A stretch of DNA of 64,000 bases from Aquisalimonas sp. 2447 (lineage in GTDB: Bacteria > Pseudomonadota > Gammaproteobacteria > Nitrococcales > Aquisalimonadaceae). The stretch is taken from contig NZ_CP050695.1 in the NCBI RefSeq assembly GCF_012044895.1, positions 2,324,501-2,388,500 of the forward strand. Reading direction: 5' to 3'. A program made the translations under genes and the position numbers. Below the pieces are notes generated by a model, which saw only the letters and a list, made by a program, of their open reading frames with translations, did no database searches and was not told the origin of the DNA. Each line of letters begins with the position of its first letter. The stretch's first letter is position 1. Shown here piece after piece: positions 19,367 to 28,405 of this stretch.

Positions 19367-20256
19367 GGCATCACCTCCCCGCCGGACGCGTTGTACTGCA
19401 CCAGGCGCTCGACAAAGAATTCCAGGTGCCCCTCCGCCCGGGTGGGCAACGGCAGTTTGTCCACGCGCTTGGCCATTTCCGCGTAGGCACGGCCCGACGG
19501 ACTTCCGGGGTAGGCATTCACCACCGCCTGCTGGCGCTGCACAGCCTTGCGCATGGCATCGTCCCGGGGAATGGCGCCCATGTAGGCAACGGTGAGATCC
19601 AGGTAGCGCTCGCATACCCGGGCGAGCTTGTCGTACAGCGTCTTGCCTTCCGCCGCGCCGGAGACCATGTTGGCCACCACATGCACCCGCTCCACACCGT
19701 AGTCCCGGTGCAACACCTTGATCAGCGCATAGGCGTCGGTGATGCTGGACGGCTCGTCGCAGACCACCACCATCACCTCCCGCGCTGCCCGCGCGAAGCT
19801 GATGACGCTATCGGCGATACCCGCCGCCGTGTCGATGATGAGATAGTCCCAGTCGCCGCTGAGCTCACTGAAGCTGCGGATCAGGCCGGTGTTCTCCGCC
19901 GGCCCCAGTTCCGCCATGCGCTTGGTGCCCGACGAGGCGGGGATGATCTGTATGCCCCCCGGCCCCTCCACCAGGATCTCTTCGAGCTCGGCCTCGCCAT
20001 CCATGACGTGAGCCAGGTTATAGCGCGGACTGAGCCCCAGGAGCACGTCCACGTTGGCCAGCCCCAGGTCGGCATCCATGAGCAGCACACGGTTGCCGGC
20101 GGTGGATAGCGCCACCGCCAGATTGACGGACACGCTGCTCTTGCCCACCCCGCCCTTGCCGCTTGCAACCGCAATGACCTTGACCGGTTTCGGGTTGCTC
20201 ATTCGCCTCAGCCCCGCTGCCTGATCCATGCGTTGTTCGATCTCTTGTTCCGACAT
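19363..20256 (-). CDS. fleN: FleN/FlhG, MinD-like regulator of flagellar number
   Basis: 297 residues from the ATG at 20256. This start keeps the N-terminal helix MDQAAGLRRM, the DQAxxLR motif by which FlhG stimulates the FlhF GTPase. Walker A is ASGKGGVGKSSVSVNLA; other P-loop ATPase runs are LLMDADLGLANVDVLLG and IIDTAAGIADSVISF. The C-terminal part carries a membrane-targeting-type helix. In Pseudomonas FleN also binds FleQ to limit flagella to one. The order flhF-fleN-fliA is conserved. Confidence 0.95.
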   Translation of the reverse strand: MSEQEIEQRMDQAAGLRRMSNPKPVKVIAVASGKGGVGKSSVSVNLAVALSTAGNRVLLMDADLGLANVDVLLGLSPRYNLAHVMDGEAELEEILVEGPGGIQIIPASSGTKRMAELGPAENTGLIRSFSELSGDWDYLIIDTAAGIADSVISFARAAREVMVVVCDEPSSITDAYALIKVLHRDYGVERVHVVANMVSGAAEGKTLYDKLARVCERYLDLTVAYMGAIPRDDAMRKAVQRQQAVVNAYPGSPSGRAYAEMAKRVDKLPLPTRAEGHLEFFVERLVQYNASGGEVMP

Positions 20257-20311
20257 GGCATCCGCGTCCCGCACGCGGTTCCATGACTCCGATTGTTCGA
20301 TGCGGCGCGGC

Positions 20312-21748
20312 CTACTGCCCCTGACCGGCACCGCCCCCGAAGGCGACCGCCAGCTGGTCGTCGTCGGCGGCCTGACCATACTGCTTCACCAGGCCCACGG
20401 CTTCCTGCACCAGTCTATCACCCCGTGCCGGCGCAAGATCCTCGGGCACCCGCTGGCCATTGCCCAGGAAGCTCACCGGCAGCCGCTGACGCAGCAGCAC
20501 CGTGATCACCGCGCCAAGACTGGTTGCCTCATCGGTCTTGGTGACGATGCAACCCGCCGGGCGCGCCCCGGCATACGCCTTCACCGTCTCGTTCAGCGTT
20601 GCCAGCTGGGTGTTCGCCGACAGCACCAGATAGCTGCGAATGCGATCCCCCAGCGCCTTCAGGGTGCTGAACTGCTCCGCCAGGCGCATGTCGCGCTGGC
20701 TCATGCCGGCGGTGTCCACCAGTACCAGACGCTTGTCCGCCAAGTCGCCGAGCACCTCTTCCAGTTCCTCCGTCGAGCCGGCGGTATGCACCGGCACGTT
20801 GAGAATCCGGGCAAAGTTGCGCAGCTGATCCTGCGCGCCAATGCGGTAATTGTCCGTGCTGACCAGGGCCACGGTCTGCCGACCATGCCGCAAAGCGAAA
20901 CGTGCGGCCAGTTTCGCCACGGTGGTGGTCTTGCCCACCCCGGTGGGGCCGATCACGGCCACCACGCCACCACGGTCCAGCAGATCATCCTTCTTCACCG
21001 GCAGATGCCGCGCCACCGTATGCATGGCCTGGCGCAGCGCCACGTCCGGAGCCAGGGACTCGTCCACCCGGTCCGCCAGCTTGCGACACACGTCCGGCCC
21101 CAGGCCGATCTCCGTGAGCTGGCGTAACAAGGTGGTCCGGGTCGGGCGATTGCGGCCCTGCTGCTGCCACTCCATCACGGAAAGCTGGTTCTCGAACAGG
21201 GTCCGCAGCGTCCGCAGTTCGCTGCGCATGGCCTCCACCGAGGCGTCGTCCCGGGGTGCGGCGGTCGCTGCCTCCTGCTCCCGACCGGGCCTGGCCCGGC
21301 TTGCGGCTGCGCGCCGGGGAGCAGGTTCCGGACGCGCGGGGGCGGGCCGGGCATGCGATCGGGGCGCCTCCATCCCCGTCAAGTCCAGGTCGTCCTCCGT
21401 CAACGGATCGTCCACATGGACGTCAATCCGCTGACGACCGCTATCGTCCTCGCGGGTGGCGGCGATGTCATTGGCCCGCTCCAGCATGGCGGCGAAATCC
21501 GCGGGCTCGGCCAGGGACGGCGCCTCCCGACGGCGTGGCGCCGGCGTTTCCGCCGCCGGGGGCACGCGCCGCTCGTCCCGCTCCGCCTGCTCGCGCACCG
21601 CCTCCTCGTCGAAGTCCAGGGCAGCGATGACCTCGACACCGTCATCCAGCTCCCGCGACGAGAGAATCACCGCCTGGGGCCCGATCTCGTCACGGACGCG
21701 GCGGATTCCCTGGCGCATGGTCTTGGCGTGGATGCGTTTGATCTTCAT
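20312..21748 (-). CDS. flhF: SRP-like GTPase FlhF, polar flagellum placement
   Basis: 478 residues. The short N-terminal B domain starts MKIKRIHAKTMRQGIRRVRDE; a variable acidic/Arg-rich linker follows; the N and G domains hold GPTGVGKTTTVAKLAA (G1, about residue 267), STDNYRIGAQDQL, VLVDTAGMSQRD (G3) and TKTDEATSLG (G4). It marks the pole for flagellar assembly. The gene follows flhA by 27 bp. Confidence 0.95.
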   Translation of the reverse strand: MKIKRIHAKTMRQGIRRVRDEIGPQAVILSSRELDDGVEVIAALDFDEEAVREQAERDERRVPPAAETPAPRRREAPSLAEPADFAAMLERANDIAATREDDSGRQRIDVHVDDPLTEDDLDLTGMEAPRSHARPAPARPEPAPRRAAASRARPGREQEAATAAPRDDASVEAMRSELRTLRTLFENQLSVMEWQQQGRNRPTRTTLLRQLTEIGLGPDVCRKLADRVDESLAPDVALRQAMHTVARHLPVKKDDLLDRGGVVAVIGPTGVGKTTTVAKLAARFALRHGRQTVALVSTDNYRIGAQDQLRNFARILNVPVHTAGSTEELEEVLGDLADKRLVLVDTAGMSQRDMRLAEQFSTLKALGDRIRSYLVLSANTQLATLNETVKAYAGARPAGCIVTKTDEATSLGAVITVLLRQRLPVSFLGNGQRVPEDLAPARGDRLVQEAVGLVKQYGQAADDDQLAVAFGGGAGQGQ

Positions 21749-21775
21749 GAACTTTCCGCTCCTGGTTGCCGTTCA

Positions 21776-23938
21776 CTAGCCCTGGGCGACCTGCTGTTGC
21801 CCGATGGACGCGACAATCTTCACCTGTTTCTCATCCGGTACTTCGTTGTACGACAGAACGTTCAGGCCCTGGACGCTGTGCCGTGTCAGCCGCGACAGCC
21901 AGCCCCTGAGCTGCGGTGCCGTGAGCAGCACCGCGGGCTGGTTGGCCATCTCCTGCCGCTGGGCCGTCTCCGCCAGGGAGCGCTGCAGGCGATCCGCCAG
22001 CCCCGGCTCGAACCCGGCGGCGCCGTCGCCACCGCCCTGCACGGTATTCAGCAATAACTGTTCCAGTTGCGGGTCCAGGGTAATCACCGGCACCTCCCGC
22101 GACATGCCGGCGACGTTCTGGATGATCATGCGGCCCAGGGCCTCCCGCACCGCCGAGGTGAGCGCCGAGGGGTCCTTGGTGGCCTGCCCGTGCTCCGCCA
22201 GCGTCTCGACAATGGTGCGCATGTCGCGGATGGGGATGCGCTCCTCCAGCAGGTTCTGCAGCACCCGGACCACCGTGGACAGCGGCAGCGTATTCGGCAC
22301 CAGCTCCTCCACCAGCTTCGGCTGCTTGCGGCCGAGCATGTCCAGCAGCTTCTGGACCTCTTCGTGGCCCAGCAGCTCGTGGGCATGGTTCTGGATGATC
22401 TGGCTAAGATGGGTGGCCGCCACGGTGCTGGCATCCACCACGGTGTAACCCATGGTCTGGGCGTAGTCCCGCTGGGATGGCTCGATCCACACGGCCTCCA
22501 GGCCGAAGGCCGGGTCCTTGGTGGCCATGCCCTTGATCTCGCCCTGGACCGTGCCCGGATTGATGGCCATCTCCTTGCTGGGCTGCAACTCGGCCTCGCC
22601 CATGGGCACGCCGAGCACGCTGATGCGGTAGGTATTCGGCCCCAGATCCAGGTTGTCGCGGATATGGACCGTGGGCACCAGGAAGCCGAGATCCTGGGAG
22701 ACCTTCTTGCGCACGCCCTTGATACGGCTGAGCAGTTGCCCGCCCTGGTTCTTGTCCACCAGCGGAATCAGCCCGTAGCCGACTTCCAGACCGATGGTAT
22801 CCACCGGCGGCACGTCCTCCCAGGTGAGCTCCTGGGTCTCGCCGGACTGCGCCGGCGCCGCGGACTGGCCCTGGCCGGCGGGCTCCCGGGTGGTCTTGCC
22901 GGCGCTGGCGCTGCGCTTCTGCTCGGCAGCCGTCTCCACCTCCGGCTCCGTCTCCAGCTTGCGGTGGATGCGCCAGGCGGCGAAACCGGCGATGGCCGCA
23001 AGACTGAGGAACGCCAGATTGGGCATGCCGGGGATCACGCCCATGATGCCCAGCACCACGGCGCTCACCGCCAGCGCCCGCGGCTTGCCGAGGAGCTGGC
23101 GGATCACCTCGCCCGCCATGTCCTGGGACGAGGACACCCGGGTGACCAGGATGGCCGCGCCCGTGGACAGCACCAGTGAGGGGATCTGCGCCACCAGACC
23201 GTCACCGATGGTGAGCAGCGTGTAATTGTTGACGGCGTTGCCGAAGGGCATGCCGTGCTGGAGGATGCCGATGAACAGCCCGCCGATGATGTTGATGAAC
23301 AGGATCAGGATGCCGGCGATGGCGTCGCCGCGGACGAACTTGCTGGCGCCGTCCATGGAACCGTAGAAGTCCGCTTCCTGCCCCACCTCCTCGCGGCGGG
23401 TGCGGGCGGTCTCCTGGTCGATCAGGCCGGCGTTGAGGTCGGCGTCGATGGCCATCTGCTTGCCCGGCAGGGCGTCCAGGGTGAACCGGGCGGTGACCTC
23501 GGAGATGCGCCCCGCCCCCTTGGTGACCACCACGAAGTTGATGATCACCAGGATGGCGAACACCACCAGGCCGACGGCGTAGTTGCCGCCCACCACGAAC
23601 TCGCCGAAGGCCTGGATGACGTTCCCCGCGGCATCGGTGCCGGTGTGCCCCTCCAGTAGGATCACGCGGGTGGAGGCGACATTCAGCGCCAGGCGCAGCA
23701 GGGTGGCCACCAGCAGCACCGTCGGGAAGACCGCGAACTCCAGCGGCCGCGGCGTGTACACCGCCACCAGCATGATCACCAGCGACAGGGTGATATTGAA
23801 GGTGAACAGCATGTCCAGCGCCAGCGGCGGCAGCGGCACGATCATCATCGCCAGCAACGCCATGAGCAGCAGCGGCGTGCCCAGGCCGTTGCGGCTCAGC
23901 TCGCGGATGTTGTCGAACACTGCCGTGGCTGTCGCCAT
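21776..23938 (-). CDS. flhA: Flagellar export gate protein FlhA
   Basis: 720 residues, slightly longer than the usual ~690-700. The N-terminal half has about eight transmembrane helices with the FHIPEP-family loop EVTARFTLDALPGKQMAIDADLNAGLI; the C-terminal cytoplasmic domain (from about 345) includes GLIPLVDKNQGGQLL and EAVWIEPSQRDYA. A charged Ser/Ala/Glu-rich linker of about 50 residues between them is longer than typical. It forms the nonameric ring of the type III export gate and receives late chaperone-substrate complexes. Confidence 0.96.
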   Translation of the reverse strand: MATATAVFDNIRELSRNGLGTPLLLMALLAMMIVPLPPLALDMLFTFNITLSLVIMLVAVYTPRPLEFAVFPTVLLVATLLRLALNVASTRVILLEGHTGTDAAGNVIQAFGEFVVGGNYAVGLVVFAILVIINFVVVTKGAGRISEVTARFTLDALPGKQMAIDADLNAGLIDQETARTRREEVGQEADFYGSMDGASKFVRGDAIAGILILFINIIGGLFIGILQHGMPFGNAVNNYTLLTIGDGLVAQIPSLVLSTGAAILVTRVSSSQDMAGEVIRQLLGKPRALAVSAVVLGIMGVIPGMPNLAFLSLAAIAGFAAWRIHRKLETEPEVETAAEQKRSASAGKTTREPAGQGQSAAPAQSGETQELTWEDVPPVDTIGLEVGYGLIPLVDKNQGGQLLSRIKGVRKKVSQDLGFLVPTVHIRDNLDLGPNTYRISVLGVPMGEAELQPSKEMAINPGTVQGEIKGMATKDPAFGLEAVWIEPSQRDYAQTMGYTVVDASTVAATHLSQIIQNHAHELLGHEEVQKLLDMLGRKQPKLVEELVPNTLPLSTVVRVLQNLLEERIPIRDMRTIVETLAEHGQATKDPSALTSAVREALGRMIIQNVAGMSREVPVITLDPQLEQLLLNTVQGGGDGAAGFEPGLADRLQRSLAETAQRQEMANQPAVLLTAPQLRGWLSRLTRHSVQGLNVLSYNEVPDEKQVKIVASIGQQQVAQG

Positions 23939-24000
23939 GCCGTCTTCCCGTCATGCCCGCAATCGCGGGGTGGTTGCCATGGTTGCGCCTGCCGGCGACG

Positions 24001-25185
24001 TCAGAATTCCGTCGCCGCCCGCCCGTCGGTGTCGTTCCGGCCGTCCGGTTGTGCGTACTTCCGGAACTCCTCCGGAACGTCCGGCTTTGGTCGCGTGGGA
24101 CGCTGCCCGCCGTGGCGCTGCGCCGCCTGAAGCTGGTAGATGTAGGCCAGGACCTGGGCCACGGAAAGGTAGAGTCCCGCCGGTATCTCCTGCTCCAGCT
24201 CGGCAGTGTGATACAAGGCCCGTGCCAACGGCGGTGCCTCGAAGCGCGGAATGCGGTTTTCGTCGGCGATCTCACGGATGCGCGCTGCCAGCACGTCGGT
24301 GCCCTTGGCCACCACCTGCGGAGCCTTCATGCGGCTCTGGTCGTAGCGCAGGGCGATGGCGTAGTGGGTCGGGTTGGTCACCACCACATCGGCCTTGGGC
24401 ACGTTCTCCATCATACGGCCCTGGGCAATCTGGTTCTGCAGTTGCCGGATCTTGCTCTTCACCTCCGGCTTGCCCTGGGTCTCCTTGTTCTCGTCCTTGA
24501 CCTCCTGCTTGGTCATCTTGAGCTTCTGGGTGTGGTCCCAGATCTGGTAGGGAATATCCACCGCGGCGACGATGATCAGCGCCGCCGACAGGGCGAAGAA
24601 CGCCCAGAAGAACAGGGTCGCGCCGTGGAGCAGCCCCTGGCGCAGCGGCTCCTGGGTGATGCCGGCAATGCGGTCATGCATGGCCCAGAACAGCAGCAGC
24701 GCCACGCTGAACACCACCAGCACCTTCGCCAGGGCCTTCACCAGCTCGATCAGCGCCTTGGTGCCGAACATGCGCTGAATCCCCTTCAGCGGGCTCATCT
24801 TCTCCAGCTTCGGCGCCATGGATTTGGCACTCATGGTCCAGCCGCCGAGCAGCGCGGGAGTGAGCAACGCCGCCACCAGCATGATCCCGGCGAAGGGCAT
24901 CACCGCCTTCAGTCCCACCCAGAAGGCCTCGCGCAGCATGTGAAACGGCGCTTCCGGATCGAAAATCGTTTCCCGGTCGACACGAAAAGCAAGATGAAAC
25001 GCTTCGAAGAGCTGCCCGGCCATATAGCTACCCAGCAGCAACAGCCCGCCGGCGCCGAGCACCATCACCATGGTGGTGTTCAGCTCCTTCGATCGGGGAA
25101 CCTGCCCTTTGTCCTTGGCGTCCTGGCGCCGTTTGGGGGTAGGTTCTTCTGTTTTTTCCTGCCCGTTCTCGCTTTCCTCAGCCAC
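24001..25185 (-). CDS. flhB: Flagellar export switch protein FlhB
   Basis: 394 residues from a GTG at 25185 (GGAGAG upstream). It has a charged N-terminus (EKTEEPTPKRRQDAKDKG), four transmembrane helices, and the cytoplasmic domain with the autocleavage motif NPTH (VVTNPTHYAIALRY). Self-cleavage there switches export from hook to filament proteins, triggered by FliK. It is separated from fliR by 207 bp containing a repeat element, although they are usually adjacent. A stand-alone copy of its C-terminal domain is encoded at 11000-11284. Confidence 0.96.
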   Translation of the reverse strand: MAEESENGQEKTEEPTPKRRQDAKDKGQVPRSKELNTTMVMVLGAGGLLLLGSYMAGQLFEAFHLAFRVDRETIFDPEAPFHMLREAFWVGLKAVMPFAGIMLVAALLTPALLGGWTMSAKSMAPKLEKMSPLKGIQRMFGTKALIELVKALAKVLVVFSVALLLFWAMHDRIAGITQEPLRQGLLHGATLFFWAFFALSAALIIVAAVDIPYQIWDHTQKLKMTKQEVKDENKETQGKPEVKSKIRQLQNQIAQGRMMENVPKADVVVTNPTHYAIALRYDQSRMKAPQVVAKGTDVLAARIREIADENRIPRFEAPPLARALYHTAELEQEIPAGLYLSVAQVLAYIYQLQAAQRHGGQRPTRPKPDVPEEFRKYAQPDGRNDTDGRAATEF

Positions 25186-25266
25186 GACGGCTCTCCGACG
25201 GTGGTTTGGCGGTCAGGAAGGGGATTGCAAGGTGCGGGCCAGGGGCCCTGGAGGGGGCGGCAGGCG

Positions 25267-25370
25267 GTAGGGCGGACCTGTAGGGCGGACCTTCAGGTCC
25301 GCCGTCAACAGACATGCAAACCGGGGCGGCCGATCAAAGCCCCACCGGCGGACCTGAAGGTCCGCCCTAC
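25267..25370. repeat. 91-bp double-hairpin element (GGCGGACC family) with 13-bp end duplication
   Basis: Core 25280-25370, starting GTAGGGCGGACC and ending GGTCCGCCCTAC, with a directly adjoining 13-bp partial copy of its left end (GTAGGGCGGACCT, 25267-25279). It is inserted between flhB and fliR, within what is normally one operon. Confidence 0.9.
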
Positions 25371-25392
25371 GCGGGCTTCGTTTTATGGGGAT

Positions 25393-26172
25393 CTAAGCGC
25401 CACCGAGAATCTGCCCGATGGTGTTGAAGGCATCGCTCCAGATGCCGGAGAGCCGCCCCGGCAGCGACGGCACCACCAGCGTCATCAACGCCAGGAAGCC
25501 CACCAGCATGGTCACGGGAAAGCCCACGGAGAAGATGTTCATCTGCGGCGCGGCGCGGGTCATGACACCCAGGGACAGGTAGACCAGCAGGAGCAGCACC
25601 ACCGCCGGCAAGGCGATCAGCACGGCGCCCGCGTACATCTGCGCCCCCCAGCCCGCCACGGTCCGGAACTCCTCCTCCATCAATCCATCGGTACCCACCG
25701 GCAGCATGACAAAGCTCTCCGCCAGGAGCTCGATGAGCATGAGATGGCCGCCAACGGTGAGGAAAATCAGCGTGGCAATCACCAGCAGGAACTGGGAGAC
25801 CACCGGCGTGGACTGCCCGGTGACCGGATCGACCATGTTGGCGAAACCAAGCCCCATGGACAGCGCCACGCTCTCCCCCGCCAGGCTCGCCGTCTGCAGG
25901 GCCAGGGCCAGCAGCAGCCCCATGGCCATGCCGATGACCACCTGCTGCATGCTGATCAGCAGCCCCTCGGCGGACAGGGGCTCCACCCCCGGGGCCAGCC
26001 CCACCACGGGCATGACGCCCACGGTGAGCGCCACGGCCAGCAACAGCCGCAGTCGCACCGACACCTGCTGATCACCCAGCACCGGTGCCACCAGCATCAT
26101 GGCGCCGATGCGCATGAACGGCCAGAAGAAGGCGCCGAGCCACGTCATGATCTCGGCGGTGGTAACGGTCAT
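25393..26172 (-). CDS. fliR: Flagellar export gate protein FliR
   Basis: 259 residues, nearly all hydrophobic, with about six membrane segments as expected for FliR. Family runs include FFWPFMRIGAMMLVAPVLG near the N-terminus and TQPxTG-type VDPVTGQSTPVVSQF in the middle. It forms the export pore with FliP and FliQ. GAGGGAG precedes the ATG; the gap from fliQ is 10 bp. Confidence 0.95.
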   Translation of the reverse strand: MTVTTAEIMTWLGAFFWPFMRIGAMMLVAPVLGDQQVSVRLRLLLAVALTVGVMPVVGLAPGVEPLSAEGLLISMQQVVIGMAMGLLLALALQTASLAGESVALSMGLGFANMVDPVTGQSTPVVSQFLLVIATLIFLTVGGHLMLIELLAESFVMLPVGTDGLMEEEFRTVAGWGAQMYAGAVLIALPAVVLLLLVYLSLGVMTRAAPQMNIFSVGFPVTMLVGFLALMTLVVPSLPGRLSGIWSDAFNTIGQILGGA

Positions 26173-26182
26173 GCCCGCTCCC

Positions 26183-26452
26183 TCAGCTCACCCAGGACGG
26201 CACGTTCATGAACAGCGAGCGGGTGAAGTCCAGCAGCACGCTCAGCATCCAGGGGGAGGCCACAAACAGCGTGATCACAAGCGTGCCCAGCTTGGGCACG
26301 AAGCTCAGGGTCTGCTCGTTGATCTGCGTGGCCGCCTGGAACATGCCGATGATCAAGCCGGTGATCAGCGCCACCAGCAGGATCGGGCCGGCCAGCAGCA
26401 CTGCGACCCAGAGGGCCTCCATACCGAGTTCAATCGCAAAGTCAGGACTCAT
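26183..26452 (-). CDS. fliQ: Flagellar export gate protein FliQ
   Basis: 89 residues, the normal size, with two transmembrane helices (about 16-40 and 50-75) and the family runs GPILLVALITGLIIGMFQAATQINEQTLSFVPK. It packs around FliP and FliR in the export gate. AGGAG precedes the ATG; the gap from fliP is 18 bp. Confidence 0.96.
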   Translation of the reverse strand: MSPDFAIELGMEALWVAVLLAGPILLVALITGLIIGMFQAATQINEQTLSFVPKLGTLVITLFVASPWMLSVLLDFTRSLFMNVPSWVS

Positions 26453-26470
26453 TGCCAGGCTCCTGAATAA

Positions 26471-27208
26471 CTAGAAGAAACTTGCCGCCAAGGTGCCCAT
26501 GACCAGGGACCACCCGTCCACCAGCACGAACAGCATGATCTTGAAGGGCAGCGAGATGATCATGGGCGAGAGCATGAGCATGCCCATGGACATGAGGGTG
26601 CTGGAGACCACCAGGTCCACCACCAGGAACGGCAGATAGAGAATGAAGCCGATCTGAAAGGCGGTCTTCAGTTCGCTGGTCATGAACGCCGGCACCAGCA
26701 CGGTAAAGGGCACGTCCTCGATGGACTCCACGCCCTGGTTGTCGGAGATGCGCAGGAACAGCGCCAGGTCCTCGTCCCGGGTCTGGCTGGCCATGAACTC
26801 CCGGAAGGGCTCCTGCGCGGCCTCCAGTGCCTCTTCCGGAGCCATTTCCTCGGACAGGTACGGATCCACGGCGTTGGTGTAGACGTCTTCCAGCACCGGG
26901 GTCATCACGAATAGGGTGAGAAAGAAGGCCAGACCGATGATCACCTGGTTGGACGGCGTCTGCGCGGTGCCGATGGCCTGCCGCAGAATGCCCAGCACGA
27001 TGACGATTCGGGTGAACGCCGTCATCATCAGCACCGCCGCCGGCAGCAGCGTGAGCAGCGTCATCAGCAGCAGCACCTGCAGCGTCACGCTGTAGGTCTG
27101 GCCGTCCTCGCCGTCCTGAACGGTAATCGCCTCCACGCCGCCGATCTGGGCGTGGGTCAGGGCAGGAAACAGCAGTAGAAAGAGTAGGAGAAGTACGCTC
27201 CGTGTCAT
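26471..27208 (-). CDS. fliP: Flagellar export gate protein FliP
   Basis: 245 residues with a cleavable signal peptide (MTRSVLLLLFLLLFPALTHA), as in other FliP proteins, and four transmembrane helices. Family runs are MTAFTRIVIVLGILRQAIG, PSNQVIIGLAFFLTLFVM and VVDLVVSSTLMSMGMLMLSP. It is the core pore subunit. The start overlaps the end of fliO by 4 bp (ATGA). Confidence 0.96.
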   Translation of the reverse strand: MTRSVLLLLFLLLFPALTHAQIGGVEAITVQDGEDGQTYSVTLQVLLLMTLLTLLPAAVLMMTAFTRIVIVLGILRQAIGTAQTPSNQVIIGLAFFLTLFVMTPVLEDVYTNAVDPYLSEEMAPEEALEAAQEPFREFMASQTRDEDLALFLRISDNQGVESIEDVPFTVLVPAFMTSELKTAFQIGFILYLPFLVVDLVVSSTLMSMGMLMLSPMIISLPFKIMLFVLVDGWSLVMGTLAASFF

Positions 27209-27642
27209 TGCTGTCGCTTCTCGTCGGGCTGCATCATCTGACGCAGACGTTGCGCAAACGGGTGTCCCTGCTCCGCAGGACCGCCGTGGCGGTCCCCGGT
27301 ACCGGACGCCCCATCCAGGGGTTTGTCCAGCACGTGCAAGGTTTGTACCCGTCCGGGCGCAACCCCGACGAGAAGCTGTTGCTCGCCCACCTGGACGAGC
27401 ACGACACGTTCGCGCGTGCCGACGGACACACCGCCGATGACGCGCAGTTGCCCGGCGGCCGGGCTGGAGTACCGGCCCACCCGACGCATGACCCAGCCCA
27501 GAGCCACGATCAGCAACAGGACCACAAGCAGACCGATCACCACCCGCACCAGCGCCGCCGTATCGACACCCGGTGCCGCAGTTTCACCGGCCTCGTCCGC
27601 CAGCAGGGTCGCCGACGCCAGAAAATTGGCGCACAGCACCAT
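27205..27642 (-). CDS. fliO: Flagellar protein FliO
   Basis: 145 residues if started at the ATG at 27642; the start is uncertain because no ribosome site is visible. The frame stays open to 27837, but those extra codons are translated repeat sequence and are unlikely to be real. A signal-like hydrophobic N-terminus is followed by a transmembrane helix (ALVRVVIGLLVVLLLIVALGW) and a FliO domain (LRVIGGVSVGTRERVVLVQVGEQQLLVGVAPG). FliO helps FliP assemble. It overlaps fliP by 4 bp. The 265 bp separating it from fliN hold two repeat elements, so coupling to fliN may be disturbed. Confidence 0.85.
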   Translation of the reverse strand: MVLCANFLASATLLADEAGETAAPGVDTAALVRVVIGLLVVLLLIVALGWVMRRVGRYSSPAAGQLRVIGGVSVGTRERVVLVQVGEQQLLVGVAPGRVQTLHVLDKPLDGASGTGDRHGGPAEQGHPFAQRLRQMMQPDEKRQQ

Positions 27643-27730
27643 GACGCCGGGGAGCAGGCGCTTGAGGTGACAGAGTTGGCGGGTCAGATGTCGGATGGTG
27701 ATTGTCCGTGTTCCAGTGTGTACAGAGTTC

Positions 27731-27764
27731 CGGCGTTGTCTCGGTGCATCAAGATGCACCCTAC
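27731..27764. repeat. Solitary half of a GGTGCATC-family double-hairpin element
   Basis: Contains GGTGCATC-AA-GATGCACC followed by CTAC, preceded by CGGCGTTGTC that is also found before the right half of the copy ending at 57335. Only the right half is present. Confidence 0.75.
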
Positions 27765-27790
27765 GGCGACGCCCGGCATTGAGCTTTCCC

Positions 27791-27894
27791 GTAGGGCGGA
27801 CCTTCAGGTCCGCCATTCCGGCTTTGATGAGCCGCATTGGCTTGCATGTCTTTTGACGGCGGACCTGAAGGTCCGCCCTACGGTCCGCCCTACG
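27791..27894. repeat. 91-bp double-hairpin element, inverted, with end duplication
   Basis: Core 27791-27881 is the GGCGGACC family in the opposite orientation (interior GGCTTGCATGTC instead of GACATGCAAGCC). It is followed by a 13-bp partial copy of its right end (CGGTCCGCCCTAC, 27882-27894). Allowing for orientation this is the same end that is duplicated at 11304 and 25267. It lies between fliN and fliO. Confidence 0.88.
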
Positions 27895-27907
27895 TTCGCC
27901 GTCCGTC

Positions 27908-28405
27908 CTACTTCAGTTTTTTCACGCGCTCCTGGGGGCTGATGACGTCGGTGAGGCGGATGCCGAAGCGCTCGTTGACCACCACTACTTCACCGTGGGC
28001 AATGAGCGTTCCGTTCACCAGGACATCCAGCGGCTCGCCGGCCAGGCGGTCCAGTTCCACCACGGAGCCCTGGTTGAGCTGCAGCAGATGACGAATGCTG
28101 ATCTTGGTGCGGCCGATCTCCATGGCCAGGGTCACGGGAATGTCCAGGATCACGTCCAGGTTGACGTTCTCATCCCCCTCGGCACCGCCCTCGTCCTGCA
28201 GTGCCGCCATGGCTGCACGCTGGACGCTTTCGCCGCCCGCCTCCTTTTCAGCGGACTTGCCGCCATCGCCGGCATCATCAGCGCCACCGGCAGCATCGTC
28301 GCCGCTGCCGTCCCAGGTCTCGGCCTGTTCCTGCTCCTGCAGCGCCGCTTCCCAATCCGCGGCCGCCGCGTCCTCGTCACTCTTCGTTTCGTTCTCGTCG
28401 CTCAT
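27908..28405 (-). CDS. fliN: Flagellar motor switch protein FliN
   Basis: 165 residues from an ATG at 28405 with a strong AAGGAGAGG site. It overlaps the end of fliM by 29 bp. The N-terminal ~75 residues are an acidic, low-complexity region; the C-terminal SpoA domain (about 78-160) reads LDVILDIPVTLAMEIGRTKISIRHLLQLNQGSVVELDRLAGEPLDVLVNG. It builds the C-ring bottom and docks FliH. The acidic extension is longer than in E. coli FliN (137 residues total there). Confidence 0.95.
   Translation of the reverse strand: MSDENETKSDEDAAAADWEAALQEQEQAETWDGSGDDAAGGADDAGDGGKSAEKEAGGESVQRAAMAALQDEGGAEGDENVNLDVILDIPVTLAMEIGRTKISIRHLLQLNQGSVVELDRLAGEPLDVLVNGTLIAHGEVVVVNERFGIRLTDVISPQERVKKLK

Noticed and set aside
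23939-24000. Possible sigma-54 site before flhA (TGGCAA with a GC 12 bp on)
   Set aside because: The -12 box is CCGCG; too weak to call.
27643-27837. 65-codon N-terminal extension of FliO
   Set aside because: It is translated repeat DNA; FliO proteins begin at the hydrophobic segment.
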